This document shows, piece after piece, positions 39,233-51,655 of a stretch of DNA of 64,000 nt. The notes beneath the pieces are model-generated. The model worked only from the letters and a program-made list of their open reading frames with translations. It was not told where the DNA came from and did no database searches. This DNA comes from Serilophus lunatus (taxonomy: Eukaryota; Chordata; Aves; Passeriformes; Eurylaimidae): positions 107,049 to 171,048 of the forward strand of contig VXBA01005462.1 of assembly GCA_013399895.1 (NCBI GenBank), in the 5' to 3' direction. The stretch's first letter is position 1; each line of letters starts with the position of its first letter. The position numbers and the translations under genes were made by a program.

Positions 39233-42200
39233 AAATTATATTGTGAAAGTAATGAAAGAAATATGCAATCACTACTGCCTGGATCCACCAGTTTCTTGTG
39301 GTCAGGGAGATGTTGCTCCAGATTATTATACAGTGAGAAGTTTATGGCTTTCTTCTTTGCTTTCCATGGAGTACTTATTCAGTGGGCCAAAGAGAGGGAA
39401 TAAATATGTATTGCTGGATTAAATCTGGTGGCTAAATTTGGACGAGGTGGTACTAGTGTGCCAAGTAGAGAAAAATTGATGCAGCAAGAGAAACTGAGAT
39501 TCCTGCGTAAGAGCAGCCACTTGGGAGGTGAATTGTGTTAGATCTAGTCCAGTTTGGAGCATGGAGACTTTTCATGCACAGCTTAAGCAAATTCTCTTAT
39601 TTAAAGTGAAGAATTAGGTGCTTCAGACTCTGTCATTTTAGTTCATATTCACAAAATTACTAGCCAGTAAAGTGATTAATACTACCTAGATTAATGAGTA
39701 CACTCTCTTTGTACAAAGGCTGTCTATCATTTATGCTGTTTGTGAATCAACTGTTCATCTAAATTGTCTTTACCAAGAACTCTGGAAATAAAGTGACTTT
39801 CCACAAGTAAATGGTTCCCACTGTTTGTGTGTATTTAATTAAGTGGGGACTCGCTACAGCTGTAATGTGTTGTTCTTAATTTGCCATTCTTCAAATAGCT
39901 CAAGAGCAGATGAATGTTGAATACATTGTGAAAAAAATAGGGAAAAAGGTCTTTAAGAAAGACTTCTCTTTTTCATCTGTTTATCTTTTCCTGATGGAAA
40001 AGGTCTTCCCTTCCTCAGTCAGGAAAATTCTGCACTACATAAGTGAAGATGACTAATATAACAATCTACACTATACTTACGATTAATTTGCATGATCGAG
40101 GAGACCTCTGAAATGTTCAGGGAATACTTAGAGTCAACAGTTTGGAGTCATCAAACTCATGATTAACACGCAAATAAATTGTGACTGTAGGTAATGAACT
40201 TAGTGAGCTAGCTTGAGTAATTTGTTTTGTTCTCCCACAAATAGAATTTCACATTTCTTATAAATATACTGAGACTTCTCTGTTTCTACATGGAACTAAT
40301 AAGAGGGGAAAATCAAAACTAGAGCACTGAGAAGCCAGGTCTAGTCAGAATTCAATGTTTTGGCTTATTTTGAATGATGCACATTTTGTACTCTAAAGGG
40401 ATGTGCTGTAGTAACAGTGGTTAATTACAAAGAGAAACTGGCTGAAGAGAAAAAGATTTTTCCCAAGAGTTTAGTGTGAGTTTGCTGCTCATCTCTCTGT
40501 GGCTAATGAAAACAAACAATGACTGCACATTGCAGTCAACTGGAAAGGCAATTGATTTCTTAATACTTCTTTTGGAGCATGTGGTAAGTCAGCTGTATTC
40601 TCCTTATTCCAGTCAAGGTGTTCTGATTTTATTTCTTAGTTTCCACCCCAAAGAGATGCTTTTTGTAATTAGAGCACTACAAAAAGACTCTGGAAAGTCT
40701 ATGTAGAAGAAAAAGTAGGTTTAATTTCTTTTGTTCTAGTCTGATCCTGTGGGAAGTTTAAATGTGGTGACTGCATAGAAATCTTGGTGCTCATCTGAGT
40801 GGTAGGAATTTAAATGAGAGATTTTTATTTTTCTTAACCTGGAGATAGCATAAATTAGAATTTGATAAAATGCAAAAATTAGAGCAAAATTAATTTAATC
40901 TTTTTCAGTTGCCTAGGGTCTCTTAATATTTCTGGCCTCTTTGTTTGTTTCTCTTTTTGTTTCTCTTTTTGTACATGCCTGTCTCTGAGTAGTATTTTAT
41001 TCTCACATTTATTTCAGGCTTTCTTCAAGTCTATTCATTTAAAGTGGGCAATCCATAGACATGCAGATTGTTACTAGACTTTATTCAGATATCATCTGTA
41101 GTTCCTTTTTATCTTCAACATTATTTTTAAATAATCCAAAGTAAATCTAAAATAGTATCTTATTTTCTTCAACTTTTAGCATCGATATTCTGCAGAAGAA
41201 ATGGAAACAACTCTTATATTTTGTGGTAAGGGCAGAATTGATGCAATTACTCAACGAATATGAAAGTATACCATGATAACTCCTGCTCACTAAAATCCCT
41301 GATCTGATACCAGTTCACAAGCAGTTGAAGGGGACCGCACCTTTCCAAATGTAAATTTTCTCCTGGGTATGCAGAGGAAGGTCATTAATCACCACGCCCC
41401 AGTTGATGTGACCACTTCACATCTTGGTTGTTTTTCCTTTCAAGGCTTACACTTATTTCTGCTCACTGTAAAGTAGAAGGACTTTACACGCAACATGAAG
41501 TTGGTGTGGTAGGATGTGATGCTGTAATTCTTAACTACTCCTAAAAAAAGCAGCTTGTGTACCAGGTTGCAGCTCATCTCTCTCTCTGCTCTATGAAGAT
41601 GCATTGCTTATTGGATGCAATGAGCATGAGCCCACTAGATCTGAGATTTCTTTCTGCCACAGGGCCCAGGAAGGCAACCATGCTTCCCAATGTCAGCAAT
41701 CTACTTCCACCCTCAAATGTTTATGCAAGAGAGGGCTACAGCTAATCTCACATGATGTACGCATTAAAAAAATACTTCATCAAAACTGTGTCAGCTTTAA
41801 ATTTTTAAGCTGAATACTATCTTGGATTTTCAAGAACCTTGTAAAGCAATGGATGTATTCAGGTTCTTGCAGTTCTAGAGGAGAGAAACTTTGACAGCAC
41901 GGCAATAGGATATCCTGTGAGCATCAAAAGAGTAACAGGTGAGATTTTCAAAGCAAGTATATAATTAAGCTAGCGAAAGGGACAATGAAAGCTCTTATCA
42001 TAAAGATTGCTTTTCAGTCCATGCTTGAAAATGTTGTGGATATTTATTTATTTATTTATGGAAAAATCCAAAATGTAATATATTCAGACTTCTTTTCTGC
42101 CAGACTGTTAATGCCTGTTGTCCTTAACCCAGCTAATCTGCTGTTAAAATAAAATTTAAAGGAATTCACTCTCTTATTTTTCAGTGAAGAACTTAAAAGA

Positions 42201-43924
42201 CTGAAATGGATACATTCTTGCAAGATCTTCTTATCCAGAGCATCTCTTAAAAGTGTCTTCACTTCAGTGAAACATTAATGCATCCCCGATTTTTCCCTTT
42301 CCAGTTTTCAGAATTTCTTTCAGAGGGTGGTCGCTGGCTCCACTGGCTTATCGTGCCATCCAGTTCCTGTATCTCTTTCAACTTTAAATATATGTTTACA
42401 TAGTTAAATCATGTGCTTTGCAAATGAAATGCTCAGCTAAAATCCAGGGAGGAAGCTGCCTTTGGTGGATGCACACTTTTTCCTTGAAATCTGTTGCCCT
42501 CTTCAATGAGAAATTGCCATGGATCTTCCATCCTCTAGATTTCTTATTCATCCACAGAGGTGGCTAGGCCAATCTCAACTTTAACTTTCAACTTAAACTC
42601 ACATGAGAGCATCTTTAGATATTTCTGTCTTAGATTTCTAAATGTTAATGAGTGGCAGCTGCAAGATGTGTGGTGTGTCACTGTGAAGGCTGGGGTAACT
42701 TCACAGTTGGGACACCAGTAGCTACTTGGGTCTAGGTACAGTAGGGACTTGCCTAGAAATTTGGCTTTGTAGCACCTAGATTCACTAGAAATGAGGAAGA
42801 ACTCTTTAACAGATCAACTCACTTTGATAAAAGTATAATTTGGGTATAGCAGCAAATGTTAGAAATGTCACTACCTAGATTTTTAACTTAAGGTGGACAG
42901 AATTAGATGCATGAAATTTAGACAAAATTTGAGTGTAATTATTAATATTCCCTACACATTGTCTAAATACATGACTGAAATTCTAGCTATTTTCTCATGC
43001 TTGTGGATATTTTTACTTAGAAACAGTTTTCATTCTTTAATACTCGTTAAAACTATGACTAAGGTGCAGAGTATAGCTTTGAAAAGTCTGTTTAACAAGT
43101 TTTCTCTTTCACGGTTCAAAGCATCAAAATTATGACCTATGTGAAATTGTACATGACTTTTCTCAGAATTCTTGTCTTTATGATCTCCTTTTAGTTTACA
43201 ATTCTTCAATATTTTGTTATTTAAAATATAGCTTGTCTCATTTTACTTAGATGCTTAAATTTCATGTTACAGTAACAATAAAACTCTTCAGATAATTCAT
43301 TTACAGTTGAGCTTCACTCTGCTTGAGTGCTTAAAAAAAATCATTTGGCTTTCTGTCTTGTACCTTTTAATGCCTCCTGCAGTCTGCAATATCCATTTGA
43401 GAAATTTCCTGCTTGTCATGTCCTATTGGTTTAATTTAAAAAACTGAAATTGGAGACTCCACATGCTCTGCTATCAGTTTTTCTAGTGTAAAGCTACCCT
43501 ACTATGGGAAATTGGCAATGGACTTCACCATCCCTGAAAAAAACATACCATTAATATAGAAGAAACAGTAGAAAAGTACTTTAACTGTGTCACATGTGAA
43601 ACTGCTAAGGCTTCTGAAAAACCCCAGCTGTTTAAAGGCAATCCCTGTTTTGAGGGATTGAATGTACCACGGAGACCTTGTGACATTGCAGCACCAGGCA
43701 GAGATACTCACACAAGTCGGGAGGTACTACAGGAATATCAGCAGAGTAGCATGCCTATGCCACTGTGGCTACTGCCTGTATTTCTCCGTTTGGAGTGTCC
43801 AGCTTGTGCTGCATGATAATCACAGCTCTTCGGGGTAGCTTTGGTGGAGACATGTCCAGTGGCTGTGATGTAACCACAGCAACTCCAGAGCATCCCAAGT
43901 CACCATAGCAATCCCAAATACAAG

Positions 43925-44587
43925 TACATGGTGGATGGAGAATGGATTGAGAGTGGTCCTATGGAGAAAGACTTGGGGGTGTTAGACAAAGAACATGGCA
44001 TGAGCTGTCAATGTGTGGCCAGCAAGTTGAAGGAAGGGATTCTGCTCCTCTACTCAACTCTCATGAGAACCCAGCTGGGGTATTGCGCACAGCTCTGGAG
44101 CTCCCAACGCAAGAAAGTCATAGACCTGTTGGATTAAGTCCACAAGAAAGCTATGAAGATGGTCAGAGGGCTGGAGTGCTTTTCCTATGAAGAAAGGCTG
44201 AGAGAATTGAGGTTATTCAGACTGGAGAAGAGAAAACAACAGGCAGACCCTATAACAGCCTTCCAGTACCTAAAGTGGCTGCAAGAGATTTGGAGAGGGC
44301 CATTTGGCAAGGGAATGTAAAGATGTAACAAGAGGGAATGGCTTCAAACTAAGATTAGAAGATTCATATTAGTGTTAGGAAGAAATTCTTTACCCAGAGG
44401 GTAGTGTGGCCATGGAACAGGTTTCCCAGAATTGTGGATGAACCACCCCTGGAAGCATTCAATGACAGACTGGGTGGGGCTTTGAACAACCTGATCTAGT
44501 GGAAGACATCCCTGCCCATGGTAGTGGGTTTGGAACTAAATGATCTTTAAGATCCCTTTCCACCAAAACCATTCTATGATTCTATGA
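43925..44587 (+). mobile_element. CR1 LINE 3' part, decayed
   Basis: The + strand encodes scattered CR1 reverse transcriptase pieces: KDLGVLDKEHGMSCQC around 43965-44015, LLYSTLMRTQLGYCAQLWSS around 44050-44105, and then the segment around CTATGAAGAAAGGCTGAG. The 3'UTR follows (GGAAGAAATTCTTTACCCAGAGG, GATCCCTTTCCACC) and the terminal octamers ATTCTATG ATTCTATG. An internal deletion joins the QCVA and PLYS blocks. Frameshifts make it inactive. The left edge is approximate. It converges tail-to-tail with the next CR1. Confidence 0.88.
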
Positions 44588-44659
44588 AAGTGTTCCAGGC
44601 AGCAGTGGACATTAAAGGTCTCATTTCTCCTGGCAGTGGAAATTCACTGAAGTCTAGAG

Positions 44660-45440
44660 CCACAGAATATTCTGAGTTGGAAGGGACTCAACTGTAAGAA
44701 TTATTGAATCCGACTCCTAGTCCTGCTCAGGACCATCCCCAAGAGTCACACCATGTGCTTGGGAGTACTGTCCAAATGCTTCTTGAACTCTGTCAGGCTC
44801 TGTCTGACCAGTTCCCTGGGGAGCCTGTTCCGGTGCTCAACCACCCTCCAGGTGAAGAACCTTTTTCTAGTATCCAACCTAAACCTCCTCTGACTCAGCT
44901 TCATACCATTTCTACCACTGGTCACCACAGAGAAGAGAACAGTTCCTGTGCCTCCTCTTCATTTCAAGAGGAAGCTGTGAACTGCAATGAGGTCTCCCCT
45001 CAGTCTCTTCTTCTCCAAGTTGAACAGACCAAGAGACCTCAGCCACTCCTCATATGGCTTCTCCTCAAGACCCTTCATCATCTTTGTTGCCCTCCTTTGG
45101 ACACTCTCTAATAGCTGAATATCTTTGTTATATTGTGATGACCAAAATTGCACACGATATTTAAGGTGAGGCTGCACCAGTGCAGAACATAGCAAGACAA
45201 TCCCTTCCCTCGACCGGCTGGTGATGCTTTGCCTGATGCCCCCCAGGACACGGCTGGCCCTCCTGGCTGCCAGGGCACTGCTGACTCATATTCAACTTGC
45301 CATCGACCAGGACCACGGGGTCCCTTTCTGAGGCACCGCTTTGCAGCATCTCCTTTCCCTGTCTGTATGAATATCCAGGGTCGCCTCATCCCGGGTGCAG
45401 GATCCTGCACTTCCCTGATCTGTACTACAGAGGAAAGCTG
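44660..45440 (-). mobile_element. CR1 LINE 3' part, decayed
   Basis: The + strand begins CCACAGAATATTCTGAGTTGG, a reversed CR1 3' end, and continues through the CR1 3'UTR. On the minus strand, 44959-45195 encodes the end of CR1 ORF2 (SALVQPHLKYRVQFWSS, ESVQRRATKMMKGLEEKPYE, LFNLEKKRLRGDLIAVH). Upstream pieces continue in other frames (VDGKLNMSQQC at 45270-45320), showing frameshifts. The element is 5'-truncated near 45440. Subfamily wording differs from the + strand copy 73 bp away, so these are two separate insertions rather than one inverted duplication. Confidence 0.9.
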
Positions 45441-48400
45441 ATTGGGAAACAAGGCACTTAAATAGCAAGGGTAGACACAGTTGATATCTAAAGGGTGGCA
45501 AGTCTATAAGAGCTACTGCCAAAACCTCAGCACTGTGAACTGACTCTACATAGCTCAGATCAGTAAGATGCTCATTCTAGATTATTACATATGCGTATCT
45601 GCCTAGTTTATCACTGCTTACTCTTGGCAGATCAGCTTCAGATCTATTTGAAGGGCAATTTCTCTCACAGCATCCTCCCATATTCCATCTAGGCATAATA
45701 TTATGTACAAAACTGAAAAATCTATGCTTTTTTTTAGGGTTCACCTTAGGGATAGGATGGGGTCCCTTGTCATAATGTGGCAGAAACCTGTTCTGGGAAA
45801 AGAAATTGGTTTGCATGTAAAGGTTCAGTCACACCATTGGAATGAGGGAAGTCTAGCTTAAATGCTTTCAGTAGATCTGTCCTGTCCCAGGGGAATGCCC
45901 TCCAGTGCCACAGAGCATTGGGTAAAGTTTGACCGGTGTGATATCTGTGCAGGCAAAAGTTAAAGTTTTATGGATGCCACAGTGGAAAGAAGAGTGTAGT
46001 TTGGCTCTTGGTATATCTACTTAGTGTTCTGCAAGCAGAAGCAAGCTTTGTCTCTTCAGGCATCAAGCTGTTTGAATGTAAGCCAATTCTCAGGCAAAGC
46101 TGTGTAGCTCTAGATATTGCGTTGCTGAGTCCAGGCTAATCAGTAATCCGAAAGACAGTATTTCTTTAGGCTGGTCCACTGCTGCTTCCATGCAATTAGA
46201 GAATATCCAACCTACTGACAGAACAGGCAGGTATGCTGCTGGAAGAATATAGGGGCACTCAGCTTTGAGGTGCTCAGATGAGGTCTTGAATTCCAATCAT
46301 CAACTTCCAGCTGTTCCTGGGCTTGTAGTGTTCTCCTTCATCTGTATCACAGGAATGATATGAAGTTTGGACAGATCACAGCATGATCAAAGCCATGCTA
46401 TGACAGTAAGAAATTTGAGCTTCCTTTTTTACTGTACCTACCTAGGCCACTACTGAGCTTTTAAGTGTTTATGGCTTTATGACTTAGTTATTTTTCTCCA
46501 GGTCATATCACATGCTGTGTATTGACTGCAAATTGATTTTTGCTCATTGTGTAACCCTAACTTTTAAAAAGAAAGCTATTGCAGAATTATATTCAAAGGG
46601 CTTTTCTCTTCACTTCGTGTCAGCTCATTTGCTATATAACTTTTTTCCCCTTTTATGATTAGTTTAGCACGTAAAGCTGTTACTTATTTAGTAATCATTT
46701 TCGTTTGCGGATTTTTTTTCTTTTTAGATTTAACGCATTTTTGTAAAACAGCGGAAATCTTGATATGTGAAAGATTAATATGTGCTTTTCTTTTCAGATG
46801 GTCTGAGCATTAACATTCCATAAATAGCCTAATTTTCTCTTCAAGTTGATAAGTAGTCAAATAGTTCCACTAAGGACATTTTTACTTTATCAGGCAAAAT
46901 ATGAACAGATTCAAGTTTAACTGGCAATTATTGGTGGTAAATGGAAGTTAAATATATAAGTGTTTTTCTAATTTTCTTTAGTTAATCTCACCTTCAGTAC
47001 TACTAAGTAATTTCCTGAGCAACCATCAAGACAAATGGCTCATAACAGGCTCATAGACTCATTTATTGGCTATGGTATACTAATTTGTGTGGCATCAGCA
47101 TCACCCACCAAGAAGAGATTCTAGCCTTTCATCTCAGGAATGTTAAAATTCTTGCTTTAAGGAACTCTAAGAAATAGTAACATTCAAATTCAACCTCACT
47201 GTGGAATTTCTTTGTTCAGCAGCTGAAATGTCACTATATAACATCTCTTAAAAAATCATGTGTCAATTCCAGATACACACATTCCCTATGAGGTTATATC
47301 TCATTCATGTTAGTTGCATAGATTGAAGACTAGGTATCTACGCAATCATTAATATCATCTCCTGATCTTCAGCTAGTTTGTTCATGCTGACGTTTTATTC
47401 CGATGCTTGACTAATGTAGCAAGTTCCAGGTTTCAGGGGACCTGTTTCTGCAGTTCCAAGATACTTATGGAACCAAACTTTAAAGTTCAAACAGTGACAA
47501 TGAGTAAGAGTGGAGTGCACACCAGCTTGTAGTCTAGGCATGACACAGATAATTACAAATAAAACCAGGACCGGTAAATATTTATACCAGTGAAACCTAT
47601 CCTGGAGTGGGAGTATGTTGTGCCAGCCTATGAAAAAAAAAACCCCAAACCAAAAAACCTTTTTTATAGCTGTACTAACTGGATAAAAAGACAATATTTT
47701 CGGGTCAAACTAACATAATAACTTTCAAGAGCTTTAATAAGCAAATTAAAACAAATGCATGTCTCTCCTATTAGATTCTAAACCGCTTTTAGGTATAAGA
47801 ACATGGTCGGACTTCATCTTGGGGAATGATATCTGATTTTGGTTGCCTACATTGAGGAAAGATAATTTGAAACAGCTATTGCTAGTAAGACTCCTAGTGT
47901 AGTTAGCGGACTAGGAACGTTCTTATGTGACAGAAGCTATGCTGATGTGTCCCTGCCAGATTAAAGCAGAAAGAGAACAGCTATCTAATAATTTAAGTAG
48001 TATCTAATACACTGAAGATTCAATATCAGGTGAAGAAGAAGGTAATGAAGACTGATGATTATTTAAGTTCCCTTTGAGTTTGATAAATATTCATTCTTTT
48101 TTCATAATTCCGATTCAGTGACTGTTCATAAGATCACTGTATGTGGAATCCAAAAGGTAGAGTGCTTTCTTTAAATTTATCTGAATTCAACAAAAGCAAA
48201 CAGCCAAGAAATTATAGTATTATTTATTTATTTATTCCTTGAAATACGTAGAGCTGGCTTCTTTGTCCATTATGTGTGAAAAAAGTCAAATAAAAAAAAA
48301 GCAATACCCTGATCTTCCTTTTATTTGCGTGTACCTAAGGAAAGCAACGCTCCTCTAAACATCAGACTACAAATAAAAATATGTTCTTTTCTATAAATAA

Positions 48401-48719
48401 AATGAACTATGAAATATGAAATATGTATTTCAGTCTTGAAATAGCTGGACTGTCATAAAATTGGTCATTTATTGCTCCTGCAATTCCCAGCTAATAAATC
48501 AGAGATGCTGCAATGGGCGGTCTTAGGGTTCCTTCTGAAATTGTGTATTTCTAGTGCACCCTTTCTTTATTCTCTTATCATAGCATTTGACAATAGTATA
48601 TAATTAGTATTCGTGTGTTTAATTTGATGTCATAGCTTAGGAGTGGTACTCTCTAATTTACTGCTTACACTGAGACTCTCCAAACCACGTGCTGCTCACT
48701 TGCTTCCCTGCCTTTCCCC
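45441..48719. other. Intergenic DNA without recognisable genes
   Basis: About 3.3 kb of AT-rich sequence. Nothing supported on either strand; a short TTTA run occurs at about 48220-48236. Confidence 0.55.
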
Positions 48720-49101
48720 TGTGGTGAGCTGGAGAGAAGAATTGGAGGCACGAAATGCAAAGATCATGGGCAGAACAATTTACTGGAAACAGCCATAAGA
48801 TAAAGAAAGTGAACAGTTACAGCAACGATATTAATAACAAAATATACGCGATAGGCCAACGATTCACATGTGATTGCTTGAAACTGGCTTTACCTCACCA
48901 CTCCCTCCAGCTCAGAACCAGTGTTACCTTATTGCTCCATCTGCCACATTTATTTGACCAGAAGGAACCCTTTTCCTTGGAAAAGACTCCCTCCCTCGTC
49001 CCCAGCAATGATGTGAGGTGGTAGAGAATAACCTCCTTGTCCTAGCCATTCCCCCTCTTGGCTATCACAAAAATCAACCCTGTTCTGCCAGAACCAAGAC
49101 A
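48720..49101 (-). mobile_element. Probable solo LTR of a bird endogenous retrovirus
   Basis: The block has TG...CA ends: TGTGGTGAGCTGGAG at 48720 and GAACCAAGACA at 49101. Read on the minus strand it opens TGTCTTGGTTCTGGCAGAAC and continues into GGGTTGATTTTTGTGATAGC, a beginning typical of bird ERVL-type LTRs. Near its end it has CCAGTAAATTGT, a one-base variant of the poly(A) signal AATAAA (family knowledge for the consensus). It is 382 bp long. No internal viral genes flank it. The flanking five bases (TCCCC left, TTCGG right) do not match, so a target duplication is absent or decayed. Small open frames inside are not genes. Confidence 0.55.
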
Positions 49102-51033
49102 TTCGGTTAAAATAAACTTTCATGTTATATTGCTCAGAAGGATACAGGACTAATCCTAATGGATAGATGAACATCTACATTCCTAACTGCATGTATTTTT
49201 TAAAGTTTTGCTGATGCACCTCCATTCTGAGCATTTGGCTTTCTTCCTGAGATTATACCATTCATGGCTTCCTGAGAATCTGAATGAAATGAGTCAGGGT
49301 TTTATCAGGAGGATTAAGACGAGATCTAGTAATTCATCCACATTAAAAACAGCAAGGAAGGATATCCCTGCTCTGGCAACCACCTGAGTCAAGAGAACTC
49401 CCAAACTCATGCAATATCTGTAACAAGGGCACAAAATTTTCATTAGTTTCCTTGTCCTACATAGGCAAATCAGGGGCTTCACTGTTTAAACAAAAGCCAT
49501 CCCACTGATCTGAATTTCACTGGGGTCTGCATGTGAGGTGGAGCAGAGTTTAACCTCTACCAGTTTCTAGAGGTGGCTACAAATTTTGTTTAAACCCTTC
49601 TATAGAGGACACAATGATTTTCATACCTAAAGTAATTTCTTGTCTAGAATCTCCACATTTTAAGACACACAACTGAAAGATGATGGAATTTCAATATCAG
49701 ATATGCTCCTTAAAGCAGTGAATGTAATTTCCAAATCCTTTAGCCAAATCTCTTGGAATGCATAGGTGCACATGTTTTTTTGTCTTAAACACCAGAAAAC
49801 TCACTTTCAACATTGTATTTGAACAGTAAGAAGATGTAAAAATAGTTTATTAGTCTACGCAGACACTCCAGCTGTGGTCTGATGTAAGAAATGATCTGAG
49901 GTCTCCTCAGTATCTGTGGTCACTTGGACAGAGAGTCTGGTAGTGATCAATCAACTCCCTTACAGCAGGAACTACCTTTACAAAGACTGCTAATGGTAAA
50001 GGAAAATGTCTTTTTATTAATTATTTAGGTGTTAAGAGTCTTTAAATTAATTCATTAAATTTAAAAGACAGTTTGGAGAGTTGATAAACCTCTGTGCAGA
50101 AGATAAGGTTGTTTACTGTTATTTGAAACAGAAATTTAATTTCTATTAAACACTGATGAAAGTAAAAGGATATTTCACCAAAAAAGTACCAATGGAGGAA
50201 AAAGTAAGCTTTAAAGATGCTGTAAAATTTTTCCACTATAGAAATAAAGCCATTTTGAGAAATACTGCATATATAAGTAGCCAACTACATATTTACAACC
50301 TGAGTCTGAACTAAGAACATCATGTGAAGGTGTTGAGTCAATAAAGGCATGACAGTAGCTAATTTCAAGTCCAGCCAAACATGAAAGAGCTTCATGGGTT
50401 TTTTATTAGTCTTCTTTCTCTTTTCAGAGCTGTTGAAAAGCTAGTTACAAAGCCATCTTTAATATACAAGCAACTCTATACTATACCTGCTTATGTTTTA
50501 TAATATGGTGCATAGCCTCTTGCTATATTCAAGATTGCTAAAACTAAAGGGTTAATAGCTTCATAGATACCCAATTTATCACTGTCTTGCAGAGTATTGA
50601 CATCAGAGAAACGTGATATTACACAACATATAGATGGTTCAAGAATAATAAAATGCAGAGTTCTGATAAACTCTGTGTTACCACTTCTACTGGCTTTGTG
50701 TAAAGACAAAAAACCCCAACCAAACTCAAAACCAAGACCCAAAACAAACAAAACAACCCAATCCCCAACCCCAACCATTCCCACAGTAAGGTTTAAATCT
50801 AAATGCCTCCTCACAGATTTTAATTTTTCCTTTGCCTTCCTCACTCTGAGGAAGAGGAAATTAACATAATACAGTGTAATTTAATGAAATTTTGCTAATA
50901 CTGATATAGCCTTTTCTAGCAAAAATAGATACTCAAGTAAATACTAGGCAGTGCTAGTGAGAATTTCAGTTTTGAATAGAAAACTGAATTCTTTATCTCG
51001 GACTTCTCATTTAGCAAATGGCTGTATTAAAAA
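49102..51033. other. Intergenic DNA without recognisable genes
   Basis: About 1.9 kb of AT-rich DNA. It includes an A/C-rich tract (50701-50783) that explains the Gly/Trp/Phe-rich minus-strand open frame at 50491-50844. No gene is supported. Confidence 0.55.
50701..50783. repeat. A/C-rich low-complexity tract with G-quadruplex potential on the minus strand
   Basis: A tract of A and C runs (CAAAACC-type units), the reverse complement of the T/G-rich tracts elsewhere in the window. On the minus strand, 50757-50782 has four G runs of three or four bases separated by loops of 7, 2 and 3 bases, which fits the usual G-quadruplex pattern. Confidence 0.65.
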
Positions 51034-51060
51034 TGGGAATGGTACTCAGTACCATTCCCA
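51034..51060. repeat. 27 bp near-perfect palindrome
   Basis: TGGGAATGGTACT, one central C, then AGTACCATTCCCA: 13 bp perfect arms around a single base. It is not part of any recognised transposon or gene. Confidence 0.9.
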
Positions 51061-51514
51061 GTTTTGTAACACTATCTAGCACACTAGAGAAGTGGAAGTT
51101 TCCTTCTCCCTCACCTTTCCATATCTGCTGTCTTCCATCTAGTTTTGTAAATGTCACTTATGTTAGGAGACTAAGAACTCATATTCCACCCTGCACTTAC
51201 TCACAATCATCCTTGTTTGACTTCAGGGCACGGATTCAATTACCTTCATATAAGTACTTAAAACCATTTCAGATGTCTTAAACACCCCCTTGGCCCCTGG
51301 TTATCTCTTTTTCAAAACAGTGGGGCTGTATGGTAAATCCTGGACTGCATCTGCCTGTGCTGCGCAGATGTTCGTCTGGATTTTAAGCCTTTGGCTGTTT
51401 CTGACAGTGCCTTCCTGGAGAAACTGACTTGTGGTTTGGATGTGTATACTCTCCACTGGGTAAAAACTTCCTAGAGGAACAGTACCAGAGAGTGATGGTA
51501 AATGGAACTTCATA

Positions 51515-51655
51515 CAGGTGGTGACTGGTCACGAGTGGTCTTTTCCAGATCTCAGTATTGTGACCAGTCTTTAATGTCTTTATTGAAAATGTGGACAAGG
51601 GGATTGGGTGCAGCCTAACCATGTTCTCAGACAATGCCAAGTCACTTTAGCACTT
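51515..51655 (+). mobile_element. Decayed CR1 LINE reverse transcriptase fragment
   Basis: The + strand follows a CR1 ORF2 segment: a GGT...CAGTATTGTGACCAG block, then CTTTAATGTCTTTATTGAAAATGTGGACAAGGGGATTGGGTGCA, which corresponds to the family's LFNIFIxDxDxG region, and TTCTCAGACAATGCCAAGTCAC, a decayed FADD box. There is no 3' end nearby. Both edges are approximate. Confidence 0.6.

Larger units (their letters stand above)
38041..43924. other. Intergenic DNA without recognisable genes
   Basis: About 5.9 kb. It holds a T-rich tract (39201-39232), a less AT-rich stretch with homeodomain-type and AP-1-type sites (38760-39150, listed separately) and short TTTA/TTTG runs (40940-40970, 42046-42058). 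No exon or RNA gene is supported. Confidence 0.55.

Noticed and set aside
44704..45111. 135-codon + strand Pro/Ser-rich frame
   Set aside because: Antisense shadow of the minus-strand CR1 LINE.
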